Of a stretch of DNA of 64,000 nt, positions 55,784 to 64,000 are shown piece after piece. The notes under the pieces were generated by a model. That model did no database searches, had not been told where the DNA came from, and saw nothing but the letters and a program-made list of their open reading frames with translations. Each line of letters starts with the position of its first letter. Positions within the stretch are counted from its first letter, which is position 1. Position numbers and translations under genes: made by a program. This stretch comes from Flavobacterium sp. 270 (GTDB lineage Bacteria > Bacteroidota > Bacteroidia > Flavobacteriales > Flavobacteriaceae), in contig NZ_SODM01000003.1 in assembly GCF_004368785.1 (NCBI RefSeq), positions 620,001 to 684,000 of the forward strand. The letters run 5' to 3'.

Positions 55784-55791
55784 TATATTTG
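55784..55791 (+). promoter_or_regulatory. -7 box before the dicarboxylate symporter gene
   Basis: TATATTTG matches TAnnTTTG exactly, 23 bp before the start codon at 55814 and immediately after the RNase P RNA end. Confidence 0.5.
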
Positions 55792-55813
55792 TGAAACTAT
55801 CCAACAAACTTTC

Positions 55814-57067
55814 ATGAATATAAATACTCCAAATCTCCCGAATAAACCTAGAAAAAGCACTTTTTCGACTATTGTAACCAATCTTACTTTTTGGGTATTA
55901 ATCGCTATTATTGCGGGCGTTTTACTCGGACATTTTTCGCCAGAAAATGGTGTAAAAATGGAAATCATCGGTAAAACTTTTGTCGATATAATCAAACTTT
56001 TTATTGGCCCAATTATTTTCTTAACTATTGTTTTGGGAATTTCCGGAATGGGAAATCTTAAAAAAGTCGGCAGAATTGGTGTTAAAGCCTTAACTTATTT
56101 TGAGGTTGTTTCGACAATCGCATTAGCAATTGGCGTTACGATCGCGTATGTTTTTAAACCTGGAAAAATAGACAAATCAGGCTTGGCGTTGCAAGATGCA
56201 AGTCAATATACAAATCACGCAGCACAGCACTTTTCATGGTTGAAATTCTTTCTCTCTAATTTTACGCTGCAGGTTTTATTAGCGGCAATTATCTGTGGGA
56301 TTGCATTAAACTTTTACCAAAAAAGAGAACAAACGATTTTAGTTTTAGAGCGAATTTCAAAAGTGGTTTTTACAGGTTTAAAATACGTAATGTATCTCGC
56401 TCCAATTGGTGCTTTTGGCGGAATGGCTTTTACAATTGGTAAGTTTGGTTTACAGACTTTAATTCCGCTTGGAAAATTAATGCTGTGCGTTTATCTCACC
56501 ATGATTTTGTTCGTATTTCTGGTTTTAGGAAGTATTTTGAGATATTATAAAATCAGCATTCTTTCCATTTTAAAATACATCAAAGAAGAACTTTTGATTG
56601 TTTTAGGAACTTCCTCTTCAGAAGCTGCATTGCCTAATATTATGGTAAAGTTAGAAAGAATGGGCTGTAGTAAATCAGTTGTTGGATTGGTAATTCCGAC
56701 CGGATATTCTTTTAATCTCGATGGAACTTCGATTTATTTATCGATGTCGGTACTTTTTCTGGCGCAGTTGTATGATGTGCATTTGAGTTTCTTCGAAATC
56801 CTAAGTGTAATTGGTATTTTGATGATTACCTCTAAAGGTGCTGCAGGCGTTACCGGAAGCGGTTTTATAGTTTTAGCATCAACATTGACAGCACTTCATA
56901 AAATCCCCGTTGAAGGATTAGCTTTTTTACTTGGAGTTGATAAATTTATGAGCGAAGCAAGAGCTATAACCAACTTAATCGGAAATACAGTAGCAACCAT
57001 TATAATTTCTAAAACAGAAAAGGATTTTACAGAGTTGAATTTGGAACCTGTTTTAGAAGATAATTAA
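55814..57067 (+). CDS. Dicarboxylate/amino acid:cation symporter (DAACS family)
   Basis: A 417-residue inner-membrane transporter that takes up C4-dicarboxylates or glutamate/aspartate with H+ or Na+. It has about eight helices plus hairpins, beginning LTFWVLIAIIAGVLLGHFSPENG. The signature regions are TSSSEAALPNIMVKLERMGCSKSVVGLVIPTGYSFNLDGTSIY (HP1 and helix 7) and a GAAGVTGSGFIVLASTL hairpin, followed by GVDKFMSEARAITNLIGN. This is closer to DctA than to GltP, but substrate is not certain. Its start lies right after the RNase P RNA gene, with its own -7 box. Confidence 0.92.
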   Translation: MNINTPNLPNKPRKSTFSTIVTNLTFWVLIAIIAGVLLGHFSPENGVKMEIIGKTFVDIIKLFIGPIIFLTIVLGISGMGNLKKVGRIGVKALTYFEVVSTIALAIGVTIAYVFKPGKIDKSGLALQDASQYTNHAAQHFSWLKFFLSNFTLQVLLAAIICGIALNFYQKREQTILVLERISKVVFTGLKYVMYLAPIGAFGGMAFTIGKFGLQTLIPLGKLMLCVYLTMILFVFLVLGSILRYYKISILSILKYIKEELLIVLGTSSSEAALPNIMVKLERMGCSKSVVGLVIPTGYSFNLDGTSIYLSMSVLFLAQLYDVHLSFFEILSVIGILMITSKGAAGVTGSGFIVLASTLTALHKIPVEGLAFLLGVDKFMSEARAITNLIGNTVATIIISKTEKDFTELNLEPVLEDN

Positions 57068-57086
57068 TTGGTATGGTCTCATTTTG

Positions 57087-57172
57087 CGTCATTGCGAGGA
57101 ACGAAGCAATCTCATTTACAAAATCAAACATTGTAAATTACTAGTGAGATTGCTTCGTTCCTCGCAATGACG
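57087..57172. repeat. 28-bp inverted repeat (GTCATTGCGAGGAACGAAGC family)
   Basis: Perfect arms occur at 57087-57114 and 57145-57172, with inner arms ATTTACAA (57114-57121) and TTGTAAAT (57131-57138). It fills the gap between the symporter gene and panE. The same sequence type is known between genes of many unrelated bacteria. Confidence 0.9.
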
Positions 57173-57196
57173 TAGATCATAAATAAAAATATAAAA

Positions 57197-58135
57197 ATGA
57201 AAACAAGAATAGGAATTTTAGGTTTAGGCGGCGTTGGAGGTTATTTCGGCGGACTTTTAGCAAAAGAATATCAGGAATCTGAAGAAATAGAAATTGTTTT
57301 TATTGCCAGAGGCGAAACGCTAAAAGTAGTTTCAGAAGCTGGATTAAAGATTATTACCAAAGATTCTGAAACAGTTGTATTTCCAAAAGTAGTTTCAAAC
57401 GATCCTGATGTAATTTGGAAATTAGATTATTTAATCTGTGCAACCAAAACCTACGATATAGAAGAAAGCCTTCTTGCTTTGGCAAAATGCATTAAAAAAA
57501 GCACCGTTATTCTTCCTCTTTACAATGGCGTAGATGCACCGGAACGAATCAGAACACTTTTTCCGGATAACGAAGTTTTAGACGGCTGTGTTTATATCTT
57601 TTCGATGATAGAATCGCCGGGCGTTATCAATAATGTAGGATCTTTACAAAGAGTATTTTTTGGCTCAGAAACGGCTTCTATCAGTAAAATGAAAGCTTTG
57701 CAGACCATTTTTAAAGACGCCAATATAGAAAGTTATTTGGTAGAAGATATAGAAGATACCGTTTGGGAAAAGTTTGTTTTTATTTCCGTATTGGCTTCGG
57801 CAACTTGTTATCTGAATTATAATATTGGTGAAATTCTGGAAAGCCAGAATGGTAGAAATGTATATGTTTCTTTAATGAATGAAATTACGATGATCGCAGC
57901 CGTAAAAGGATTAAAACTTCCTGACGACATCATCATGCAGACCATTCTTAAATTAGAGAAAACGCCAAAAGATACAACGTCGTCTATGCATCGTGATATG
58001 CTGGCGGGACGAAACATAGAACTAGCCTCATTAACCGAATTTGTAGTTAATGAAGGTCTGAAATACGAAGTCGAAACGCCAACATATCAGTTGGTTTTAG
58101 ATAAATTATCCAATTATAATAAAGCCGAAATCTAA
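57197..58135 (+). CDS. panE: 2-dehydropantoate 2-reductase
   Basis: A 312-residue NADPH-dependent ketopantoate reductase (coenzyme A/pantothenate pathway). The Rossmann motif GLGGVGGYFGGLLA is at about residues 8-21. LICATKTYDIEESL and LPLYNGVDAPERI correspond to the catalytic Lys and Asn regions. The C-terminal helical domain has WEKFVFISVLASATCYLN and the late SSMHRDMLAGRNIELASL segment conserved in ApbA/PanE. The 3' end overlaps a convergent small gene by 4 bp. Some members of the family act on other 2-oxo acids. Confidence 0.88.
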   Translation: MKTRIGILGLGGVGGYFGGLLAKEYQESEEIEIVFIARGETLKVVSEAGLKIITKDSETVVFPKVVSNDPDVIWKLDYLICATKTYDIEESLLALAKCIKKSTVILPLYNGVDAPERIRTLFPDNEVLDGCVYIFSMIESPGVINNVGSLQRVFFGSETASISKMKALQTIFKDANIESYLVEDIEDTVWEKFVFISVLASATCYLNYNIGEILESQNGRNVYVSLMNEITMIAAVKGLKLPDDIIMQTILKLEKTPKDTTSSMHRDMLAGRNIELASLTEFVVNEGLKYEVETPTYQLVLDKLSNYNKAEI

Positions 58136-58326
58136 GATTCGTCTTTTGTCGTACGAACCAAACTGATTCCAGACATAAAGAATACAATTCCTAATATTCC
58201 GTAAATAATTAATGATTTAATATCTCTCGTTCCGCCAGTAGTACCGGCAAATATGACCGCTGTATAAATTAGGCCTATAATACCCAGGATGGTAAGTAAT
58301 CCTCCGAATAGTCTTTTAAGGTTCAT
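58132..58326 (-). CDS. 64-residue membrane protein
   Basis: About 64 residues from ATG 58326 (MNLKRLFGG). Two hydrophobic helices (LLTILGIIGLIYTAVIFAG and LIIYGILGIVFFMSGISLV) are joined by a short polar loop with GGTRDIK. The C-terminus is charged (RTTKDES). Tiny two-helix proteins of this form are common in Flavobacteria and unassigned. An ATG at 58353 would add nine residues unlike a natural N-terminus. The coding end overlaps panE by 4 bp. Confidence 0.6.
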   Translation of the reverse strand: MNLKRLFGGLLTILGIIGLIYTAVIFAGTTGGTRDIKSLIIYGILGIVFFMSGISLVRTTKDES

Positions 58327-58495
58327 GATTTTTAGATTTATGATTCCATACAAATCTATTTAGTTTACAGCTTTTTAGCGTTATAGAATTGCAAAGTCAA
58401 ATTATATTTTTCACATTAAAATTTGTACGAAAATATTTTTGTTTTTAGTATGCTGCATTGTTTTAAGATTATATTTGTGCAGCCAAAAACAACAC

Positions 58496-59194
58496 ATGAA
58501 AGAAAAACTAACTTATACCTCTTTTGTCTTTTCTCTGATAAAAAAAATATCTTGTCTATTCCTTATTTTATTTGCAGTTCAGACAAATGCACAGCATGCA
58601 AGAGTTTTTGCCAATCTATCACTTTATACGCAGTCTGACTTTAAAAACAATATTTTTGGAGAAATAGGAACGGGCGTAGAAGTAAAAATCCATCGTTTAC
58701 TTAAACCTGAAATTGGTGTAAGTTATTTTGGTGGAAATTTAGAAGATTACAGTAAAATTGATGAACAAGGACATGTGCTTGATCTTCGCACCAGTAAGGC
58801 TTATTCGTTAAATTTTAATTTGACACCAAAAATATCTTTGTACATTAAAGAAGTAAATTCTGGAGATGTCTTTATTCAGATACTGCCCAGATTTAATGTT
58901 TCAAAAATTGAAGCAGATCGCAATTATACAGTTGTAAATCAAAGTGATCCGTCAAAATCAGTGACAACAAAATCAGTAGTTACCGAATGGCAGCAATCGT
59001 TTGGAATTGGTGTCGGAATCGATATTATACTTTCGGACAAAAATTATGATTCGTTTTCAATTAATGTCTATTACAACGGCGTAAATATGGGCAAAGCATT
59101 AAAAGAGGTAAACAACTACGAATCAAAATTTGATACCAAAACTTTAGGATTTGGAATGAGTTATTATTTGGGATTCGAAAAAAAGAAAATGTAG
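58496..59194 (+). CDS. Secreted outer-membrane beta-barrel-like protein
   Basis: About 232 residues from ATG 58496. A signal peptide (ISCLFLILFAVQTNAQ) is followed by alternating strands, for example VFANLSLYTQSDFKNNIFGEIGTGVEVKIHRLLKPEIGVSYFGG and FGIGVGIDIILSDKNYDSFSINVYYNG, ending in LGFGMSYYLGFEKKKM. This resembles an 8-10-strand barrel but no named family was recognised. An earlier ATG (58439) adds a second hydrophobic stretch before the signal, so I reject it. It ends 2 bp before the convergent response regulator gene. Confidence 0.65.
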   Translation: MKEKLTYTSFVFSLIKKISCLFLILFAVQTNAQHARVFANLSLYTQSDFKNNIFGEIGTGVEVKIHRLLKPEIGVSYFGGNLEDYSKIDEQGHVLDLRTSKAYSLNFNLTPKISLYIKEVNSGDVFIQILPRFNVSKIEADRNYTVVNQSDPSKSVTTKSVVTEWQQSFGIGVGIDIILSDKNYDSFSINVYYNGVNMGKALKEVNNYESKFDTKTLGFGMSYYLGFEKKKM

Positions 59195-59196
59195 CA

Positions 59197-59883
59197 TTAC
59201 TTCATAATTTTAAATTCTAATCCAATATTTCGAACACTTTCGATACTGATTTTTGGATCAGAATTAAAATATTTTCTAAGCCTGCTGATAAAAACATCCA
59301 TACTTCGTCCTGAAAAATAGTCGTCTTTTTTCCAAACAGACATTAGAATTTGGTCTCTTTTTAGTAACTGGTTATGATTGAGATATAAATACTCAATAAG
59401 AGAAGCTTCTTTCTCTGTAAGCTGCTGAATATGATTTGGATGGTTAAGCGTTAAACGTTCGTTGTCAAAAATATACGAACCAATTTCAATTGTATTATTT
59501 CCGTTTAGAGTTCTTTTTTGCTCCACTCTGTTTAATATATTCTGTAAACGCAGAATCAGTTCTTCGGCTTCAAAAGGTTTTGCGATGTAATCGTCTGCGC
59601 CTAATTTCAAACCAATGATTTTGTCTTCTTTTAACTTTCTTGCAGTTAGAAAAATAAATGGAGTTTCGGGATTAATTGTAACAATCTTTTCGGCCAAAGA
59701 AAATCCGTCCAGTTTGGGCATCATTACATCAAAAACACAAATATCAAAAGGTTGGTTTTTAAAATAATCTAAAGCCATTTCACCATTTTCTGCCCAGACT
59801 ACTTCAAATTGGTGGATTTCTAAATATTGTTTTAGAATCGCAGCAAAATCAAAATCATCTTCGGCTAAAAGTAATTTTTTCAA
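59197..59883 (-). CDS. OmpR-family response regulator
   Basis: A 228-residue regulator. The receiver domain (1-115) has the acidic pair ED at 8-9 and the phosphorylated D52 in FDVMMPKLDG, with a conserved Thr and Lys in ITLTAR and GADDYIAKPF. The C-terminal winged helix (about 130-228; EASLIEYLYLNHNQLLKRDQILMSVWKKDDYFSGRSMDVFISRLRKYF) binds DNA, typically at direct repeats. It follows the histidine kinase gene by 9 bp. Three TTAAC boxes in the divergent promoter region are a plausible target. Confidence 0.94.
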   Translation of the reverse strand: MKKLLLAEDDFDFAAILKQYLEIHQFEVVWAENGEMALDYFKNQPFDICVFDVMMPKLDGFSLAEKIVTINPETPFIFLTARKLKEDKIIGLKLGADDYIAKPFEAEELILRLQNILNRVEQKRTLNGNNTIEIGSYIFDNERLTLNHPNHIQQLTEKEASLIEYLYLNHNQLLKRDQILMSVWKKDDYFSGRSMDVFISRLRKYFNSDPKISIESVRNIGLEFKIMK

Positions 59884-59892
59884 AATAGATAA

Positions 59893-61251
59893 TTAAATTT
59901 TTAATAGAATAGTAAACTGGGCACCTTTTCCTAAATCGCTAATAACGTTAATAGAACCCTGATGTGCTTTTATAATCTGATTTACATAATACAAGCCCAA
60001 TCCCAAACCTTTCACATTATGCAGATTACCTTGTTGTACACGATAAAACTTCTCAAAAAGCAGATTTTGTTTGTCCTTAGAAATTCCGATTCCGTCATCT
60101 TCTATGCTGATAGAGAATTGATTATCAATGCTTTTAGTTTTGATTAAAATGTGCTTAGAACCATATTTTACCGCATTTTCCAACACATTTAAAATAGCAG
60201 TTGTCAAATGAAATTTATCCAAAACCAAAATCGTTTTCTGCGTTTCAAAATCAGTTTCAATACTAATATTCGGATAACCAATTTTAAAATCTTCTACGAT
60301 TGAAGTTAGAAAATATTCTGTATTTACTTTTTCCTTTTGCAATTCAATTTCGTTTTCCGCCATCGAATTTGCCAAAACCTGATCTATTAAACTCTGTAAA
60401 CGATGATTTTGACGTGAAATCGTATTGACAATTGCATTAAAGTTTTCGTCGTTTTCACGAATAGTTTTCTGCTCTAATATTTTTGTAGAAATCCCTAAAG
60501 TAGCCAAAGGCGTTTTAAGTTCGTGCGTAATATTATTGATAAAATCTGTCTTAACATCACTTACCTTTTTTTGTTTGATTAAAGCTTTTATCGCAATAAT
60601 AAAAAGCGTAATTAATGTAAGGATAGAAAGTAAAGACAAAATCAAAACAAGGGTCATTCGTCTTAAAATAATCATTTCCCAATCGATCACCGAAACGTAC
60701 ATCGAATTCTCAGTCAATAATTTATATTCTTGATTTTCAAAACTACCGTTAGTAGTTCCAACATAATTTCGAACCAAAAAAGCATGATTTAAAGAAGCCA
60801 GATTTCCATATAATTTATTTTGAATAAAAGGCTTTTCAGAAAAAATAGTATCAGCTTTTTTAGTGTTTTGATACAGAATAAATTTATTGAGAACGATGGC
60901 AAAATCAATTTTAAATTTGGGCAGATCTTTTTGAAATTTTCGCTGAATTCCTGCAGTTATTATACGGCGGTATTCATTTTGTAAAATCTCATTTTTAATG
61001 TCTGTTTTAGAATTTTTCCCCAGAATATATTGTTCTGATAATTTCTTGTAAAGTGTTTCTTTTTTAGCAACCAAAGCCAAATCAATATCACTGTAATTAT
61101 TCGTTATCGCGGCAATTTCATTTTTTATCTGTGTATGAAACTGCGCTACTTTATAATCGTAAGTAGTTTTTACCAAATAACATTGTACGCTTGATAACAC
61201 GATAAGTGCTATAACCGAAAATGCTATTAATAAATTGATTCTTTGTTTCAT
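59893..61251 (-). CDS. Membrane-bound sensor histidine kinase
   Basis: A 452-residue kinase with TM1 (about 8-26), a periplasmic sensor region of about 170 residues and no recognised ligand domain, TM2 (about 199-224), then the dimerisation region with H243 in DFINNITHELKTPLATLG. The ATP-binding domain has NVLENAVKYG (N box), EDDGIGISKDKQ (G1) and GLGLGLYYVNQI (G2). Its partner regulator is 9 bp downstream. An exact TATTTTTG -7 box lies upstream on the minus strand at 61270-61277. It is divergent from the outer-membrane barrel gene that it may control. Confidence 0.94.
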   Translation of the reverse strand: MKQRINLLIAFSVIALIVLSSVQCYLVKTTYDYKVAQFHTQIKNEIAAITNNYSDIDLALVAKKETLYKKLSEQYILGKNSKTDIKNEILQNEYRRIITAGIQRKFQKDLPKFKIDFAIVLNKFILYQNTKKADTIFSEKPFIQNKLYGNLASLNHAFLVRNYVGTTNGSFENQEYKLLTENSMYVSVIDWEMIILRRMTLVLILSLLSILTLITLFIIAIKALIKQKKVSDVKTDFINNITHELKTPLATLGISTKILEQKTIRENDENFNAIVNTISRQNHRLQSLIDQVLANSMAENEIELQKEKVNTEYFLTSIVEDFKIGYPNISIETDFETQKTILVLDKFHLTTAILNVLENAVKYGSKHILIKTKSIDNQFSISIEDDGIGISKDKQNLLFEKFYRVQQGNLHNVKGLGLGLYYVNQIIKAHQGSINVISDLGKGAQFTILLKI

Positions 61252-61269
61252 ACAATCTTAAATTCATTT

Positions 61270-61329
61270 CAAAAATAACGCTTTTGCAATACAAAAAAGA
61301 CGTTAACCCAGCATTAACCTCCAATTAAC
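61270..61329. promoter_or_regulatory. Divergent control region: -7 box and three TTAAC direct repeats
   Basis: On the minus strand TATTTTTG (61277-61270) is an exact TAnnTTTG element for the kinase-regulator operon. TTAAC occurs at 61303, 61314 and 61325 in the same orientation with exactly 11-bp spacing, about one helical turn, which is the arrangement bound by OmpR-type regulators. The boxes lie 60-86 bp before the barrel gene and 50-80 bp before the kinase gene. Confidence 0.6.
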
Positions 61330-61388
61330 TTTCAAAGCTCTTTTTTAGAAGCATTTTTGCATCACATCAAACCCAAAAAACTTTAAAA

Positions 61389-63506
61389 ATGAACTTTTAC
61401 CTGCCACTTAAACTCTTTTTAATAATACTGCTTTTTTGTCTTTCTTTTGTTGCGAAGGCTCAAAATGAAACACCAAAAGATTCGATTTCAAATCATCAAT
61501 TAAAAGAAATTGTTGTCAATCAAAGTAAAAAGACTTTTACCAATTCAAACGGAAATATAAAAGTAGATGTTGCCAATTCTATTTATAATTCAATCCCGAA
61601 TACAGTAGATTTACTGGCAAAACTACCAACAGTTCAAGTTAGTTCAGACAAAGAAAATATCACCGTTATTGGCAAAGGAATTCCGTTAATTTATATTGAC
61701 AATCAAAAAGTAGGAATGAACGATCTAAATGCGCTGGTTCCTGCGGATATTAAAACTATTGAAATTATTCAGAATCCATCTTCAAAATACGAAGCCGAAG
61801 GTCGTTCTGTAATTTTGATTACCCGAAAATTTAGCAAAAAAGACAGTTTTAGAACCGAAATTTCTGAAGTTGCTTCTTTTAAGAAAAACTACAATAACTA
61901 TCTTGGTTTTAATTCCAGTTTCAAGAAAAACAAATTCGAATTTAAAGCCAATTTCAATTACAACAGATTAAATCCCTGGGAAAACCACAGTATTGATTAT
62001 CAGATTCCGAGTGCCGATATTAATTCAAAATATGATGTTATGGCCGAAACGAAAAGAAAACAATTTGTTTTTGGAGGAGGTTTGTTTTACAAAATAAGCG
62101 AAGAAGATTATTTTTCGTTTACCATCAGCTCCAAATTACAGACAGATACTTTTCCCATTAATACAATTACAAACAATAAAAATAAAGACGAAATCAATAA
62201 TGTTGTCACGTTTAGTGATAATGATAGTGAAAAGAATTTCGTAAACTCATTTTTAAATTATTCAAAAAAAATAAAAGCCATTAATACACAGGTTTTTGCA
62301 GGTTTGCAATTTTCTAATTTTGATCAGGCTGGAAGCAGTCTTGTTTCGGATAATTATAATGCTACTCAGTTTGAGTTGTCTCAAAACAGAGATCAAAAAT
62401 TTAAAGTAAATGTTTTTTCGGGAAGAATTGATTTAGAGAGAAAATTCAAAAACGAAATAAAATTAGAAGCCGGAGGATTGTATTCATCAGCCGATTCAAA
62501 ATCTGATATTGATTTTTTTTACTACCAAAATAATCAAAATGAGAGAAGTCATTATGATTTTAAAGAACAAAATCTCGCAGGATACAGCCAGTTTTCCGGA
62601 AAAATAAAAAAAGTAGATTTCTCGATTGGCTTTAGGATTGAAAATACCAATGTTGATGGAAAATTCAGATCAGATGCAGCACCGCTGATTGATAAAAATT
62701 ATACAAAGTTTTTTCCAAAAGCACGATTTACAATTCCTCTGGACAGTACAAGAAGTTTTATTATAAATTATAGTAAAAGTATTTCAAGGCCCAATTATTC
62801 TTCTTTAAGTCAAGGTGCAACGTACATTAATCCGTACTTTTTATATTCTAGAAATATCTTTCTGGATCCAACTATTGGTAATGAAATTTCGGCTTCTTTT
62901 CAATATCATGACAAATCGGTAAAACTAAATTATTATCAAAACATAAATCCAGTTTATAACAGTTTTTCATTTGACGATAAAACGAAAATAATGACTTTTA
63001 AAGATATAAATTTTGATAAAGAAAAAGGTCTCAGTCTTGATTTTGAAGCTCCGTTTACTTATAAATTTTGGACAACGACCAATTCTCTTGTTTTTGTTTT
63101 AGAAAAAATAGAAGATGCTTCGGCAGTATTTTTATCTTCAAAACCGTATCTGTATTATTATTCAAACAATCAATTTAAGCTTCCAAAAGAATATTCGTTT
63201 GTAGTTAGCTTTTGGGGAGTAACCAAACAAAATAAAGGCGTTTTTGAGAGAAACCCGATGGTTTTGGTTGATGTGGCGGTTTCGAAAGTATTTTTTAAAA
63301 AATGGAATTGTACTTTGAGCTGTAATAATGTATTTAAAAATGTAATCGAAAAAGAAGAATTTACCATTAATGATATTAGCTCAAAAGCAAGATATGTAGT
63401 TGATTCTCATGAAATTTTGGTTTCAATTAAATATTCTTTCGGGAAAATTAAAGAAAGTGATTTTAAAGAAAAAGCTATTGATGAAAATGAAAGTCGAGTT
63501 CGCTAG
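61389..63506 (+). CDS. TonB-dependent-receptor-like outer-membrane beta-barrel protein
   Basis: A 705-residue outer-membrane protein of the outer membrane beta-barrel family (OMP_b-brl_3 type). A signal peptide (cleaved near AKA) is followed by a plug-like region (about 35-150; LKEIVVNQSKKTF, NTVDLLAKLPTVQV, IPLIYIDNQKV, IIQNPSSKYEAEGRSVILI), and then barrel strands. The N-terminal carboxypeptidase-regulatory domain of many relatives is missing. Genes of this type often sit beside two-component systems in Bacteroidota. The substrate is unknown. A bidirectional terminator follows. Confidence 0.87.
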   Translation: MNFYLPLKLFLIILLFCLSFVAKAQNETPKDSISNHQLKEIVVNQSKKTFTNSNGNIKVDVANSIYNSIPNTVDLLAKLPTVQVSSDKENITVIGKGIPLIYIDNQKVGMNDLNALVPADIKTIEIIQNPSSKYEAEGRSVILITRKFSKKDSFRTEISEVASFKKNYNNYLGFNSSFKKNKFEFKANFNYNRLNPWENHSIDYQIPSADINSKYDVMAETKRKQFVFGGGLFYKISEEDYFSFTISSKLQTDTFPINTITNNKNKDEINNVVTFSDNDSEKNFVNSFLNYSKKIKAINTQVFAGLQFSNFDQAGSSLVSDNYNATQFELSQNRDQKFKVNVFSGRIDLERKFKNEIKLEAGGLYSSADSKSDIDFFYYQNNQNERSHYDFKEQNLAGYSQFSGKIKKVDFSIGFRIENTNVDGKFRSDAAPLIDKNYTKFFPKARFTIPLDSTRSFIINYSKSISRPNYSSLSQGATYINPYFLYSRNIFLDPTIGNEISASFQYHDKSVKLNYYQNINPVYNSFSFDDKTKIMTFKDINFDKEKGLSLDFEAPFTYKFWTTTNSLVFVLEKIEDASAVFLSSKPYLYYYSNNQFKLPKEYSFVVSFWGVTKQNKGVFERNPMVLVDVAVSKVFFKKWNCTLSCNNVFKNVIEKEEFTINDISSKARYVVDSHEILVSIKYSFGKIKESDFKEKAIDENESRVR

Positions 63507-63510
63507 AAAT

Positions 63511-63544
63511 AAAAAACCTCCAGTTCTTAAGCTGGAGGTTTTTT
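63511..63544. terminator. Bidirectional terminator
   Basis: AAAAAACCTCCAG (63511-63523) pairs with CTGGAGGTTTTTT (63532-63544) around an 8-nt loop, with A/T runs that give a U-tract on both strands. It serves the barrel gene and the convergent rsmD. Confidence 0.93.
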
Positions 63545-63577
63545 ATTTTGATTGAAATTCAGCCGACTAAGAAAATA

Positions 63578-64000
63578 TTATCCTTCGTCTTCTTCTCTTA
63601 TAATTTTTAATGAATCATCAGGAAGTTCTTCATCATCGTCTGTCGAATTTAATTCGAAGAAAGTAAAGAAAGAACCGCCGTAACTTTTCTGAAAAGAATA
63701 ATTACTCAAATGATCTAATTTAGTGTATTTAGAATGTTCGATAATCATCATGCCGTCTTCGTGAAGCAAATCCCTTTCAAAAACCGTTAAAACAATTTTT
63801 TCGAAAATTTTCTGATCCAAACCGTAAGGCGGATCGGCAAAAATAATATCGTAAGACGTTTTGCAGTTTTCTAAAAATTTAAAAACGTCACTTTTGGTTG
63901 CTGCAATATCAAAATCAAATTCAGAAGAAACCTGTTTGATAAATTTCACACATCCAAAATCTCCGTCAACAGAAGTTATTGGCGCACTGCCTCGTGAAGC
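63578..64000 (-). CDS. rsmD: 16S rRNA (guanine(966)-N2)-methyltransferase, C-terminal part
   Basis: The last 140 codons of rsmD; the gene continues beyond the right edge. The frame is open to base 64000 and reads ASRGSAPITSVDGDFGCVKF before the internal GTG at 63949. The catalytic motif DPPYGL is present in YDIIFADPPYGLDQKIFE, as expected for N2-guanine methyltransferases acting on 16S rRNA. The upstream SAM-binding motif I lies outside the window. An acidic C-terminal tail (DDDEELPDDSLKIIREEDEG) is longer than in E. coli. Confidence 0.92.
   Translation of the reverse strand, partial: ASRGSAPITSVDGDFGCVKFIKQVSSEFDFDIAATKSDVFKFLENCKTSYDIIFADPPYGLDQKIFEKIVLTVFERDLLHEDGMMIIEHSKYTKLDHLSNYSFQKSYGGSFFTFFELNSTDDDEELPDDSLKIIREEDEG

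Noticed and set aside
55651..55995. Minus-strand open frame over the RNase P RNA and the symporter start
   Set aside because: It overlaps two well-supported features and has no family features.

Overview
The window is from a Flavobacterium-like member of the Bacteroidota, probably close to F. johnsoniae. Reasons: low GC, AT-rich spacers, SusC/SusD pairs, type IX secretion (T9SS) substrates with a PorP/SprF partner, several exact TAnnTTTG -7 boxes, and weak Shine-Dalgarno sequences. From memory, the gene order of the first 16 kb matches the F. johnsoniae chitin utilization locus, but I could not run a search.

Layout. 1-16.4 kb: chitin locus on the + strand. It holds the end of one SusD-like gene, a GH18 lipoprotein (ChiB-like), a SusC/SusD pair, a glucosamine-6-phosphate deaminase fused to a PIG-L deacetylase-like domain, a GH20 hexosaminidase, and the 1578-residue two-domain chitinase ChiA. 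Together they would cut chitin outside the cell, import oligomers, trim them to GlcNAc in the periplasm and feed amino sugar into glycolysis. 16.6-28.7 kb: housekeeping and small envelope genes: WG-repeat protein, thioredoxin-like lipoprotein, ABC-F ATPase, a 57-residue lipoprotein, RibD/DHFR-like reductase, a COQ4-like protein, pyrR, pyrB, rnz, pdxH and a CAP-domain lipoprotein. Several gaps here carry large inverted repeats.

28.8-44.5 kb: a minus-strand surface cassette. A small secreted protein is followed by a 4036-residue adhesin-like protein (VWA domain, about 30 SprB-type repeats, T9SS type B C-terminus), then a PorP/SprF-family membrane protein and a PorE-like OmpA protein. The adhesin contains two exact-period repeat arrays (6 x 246 bp and 11 x 459 bp) with blocks of perfect identity that suggest recent gene conversion.

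45.0-50.4 kb: sixA, ppk1 and ppx (polyphosphate metabolism), a TMEM175-like channel, a Crp/Fnr-type regulator and a quinone oxidoreductase-like flavoprotein. 50.4-52.2 kb: dnaX, split by a run of ten A residues in a way that strongly suggests programmed or slippage-based production of tau and gamma. 52.6-58.3 kb: an EEP-family hydrolase, BON and BON-LysM proteins, the RNase P RNA, a dicarboxylate symporter and panE. 58.5-64 kb: an outer-membrane protein, a two-component system divergent from a TonB-dependent-receptor-like barrel protein with three TTAAC boxes at 11-bp spacing between them, and the end of rsmD.

I saw no tRNA, CRISPR array, integrase, transposase or prophage gene.
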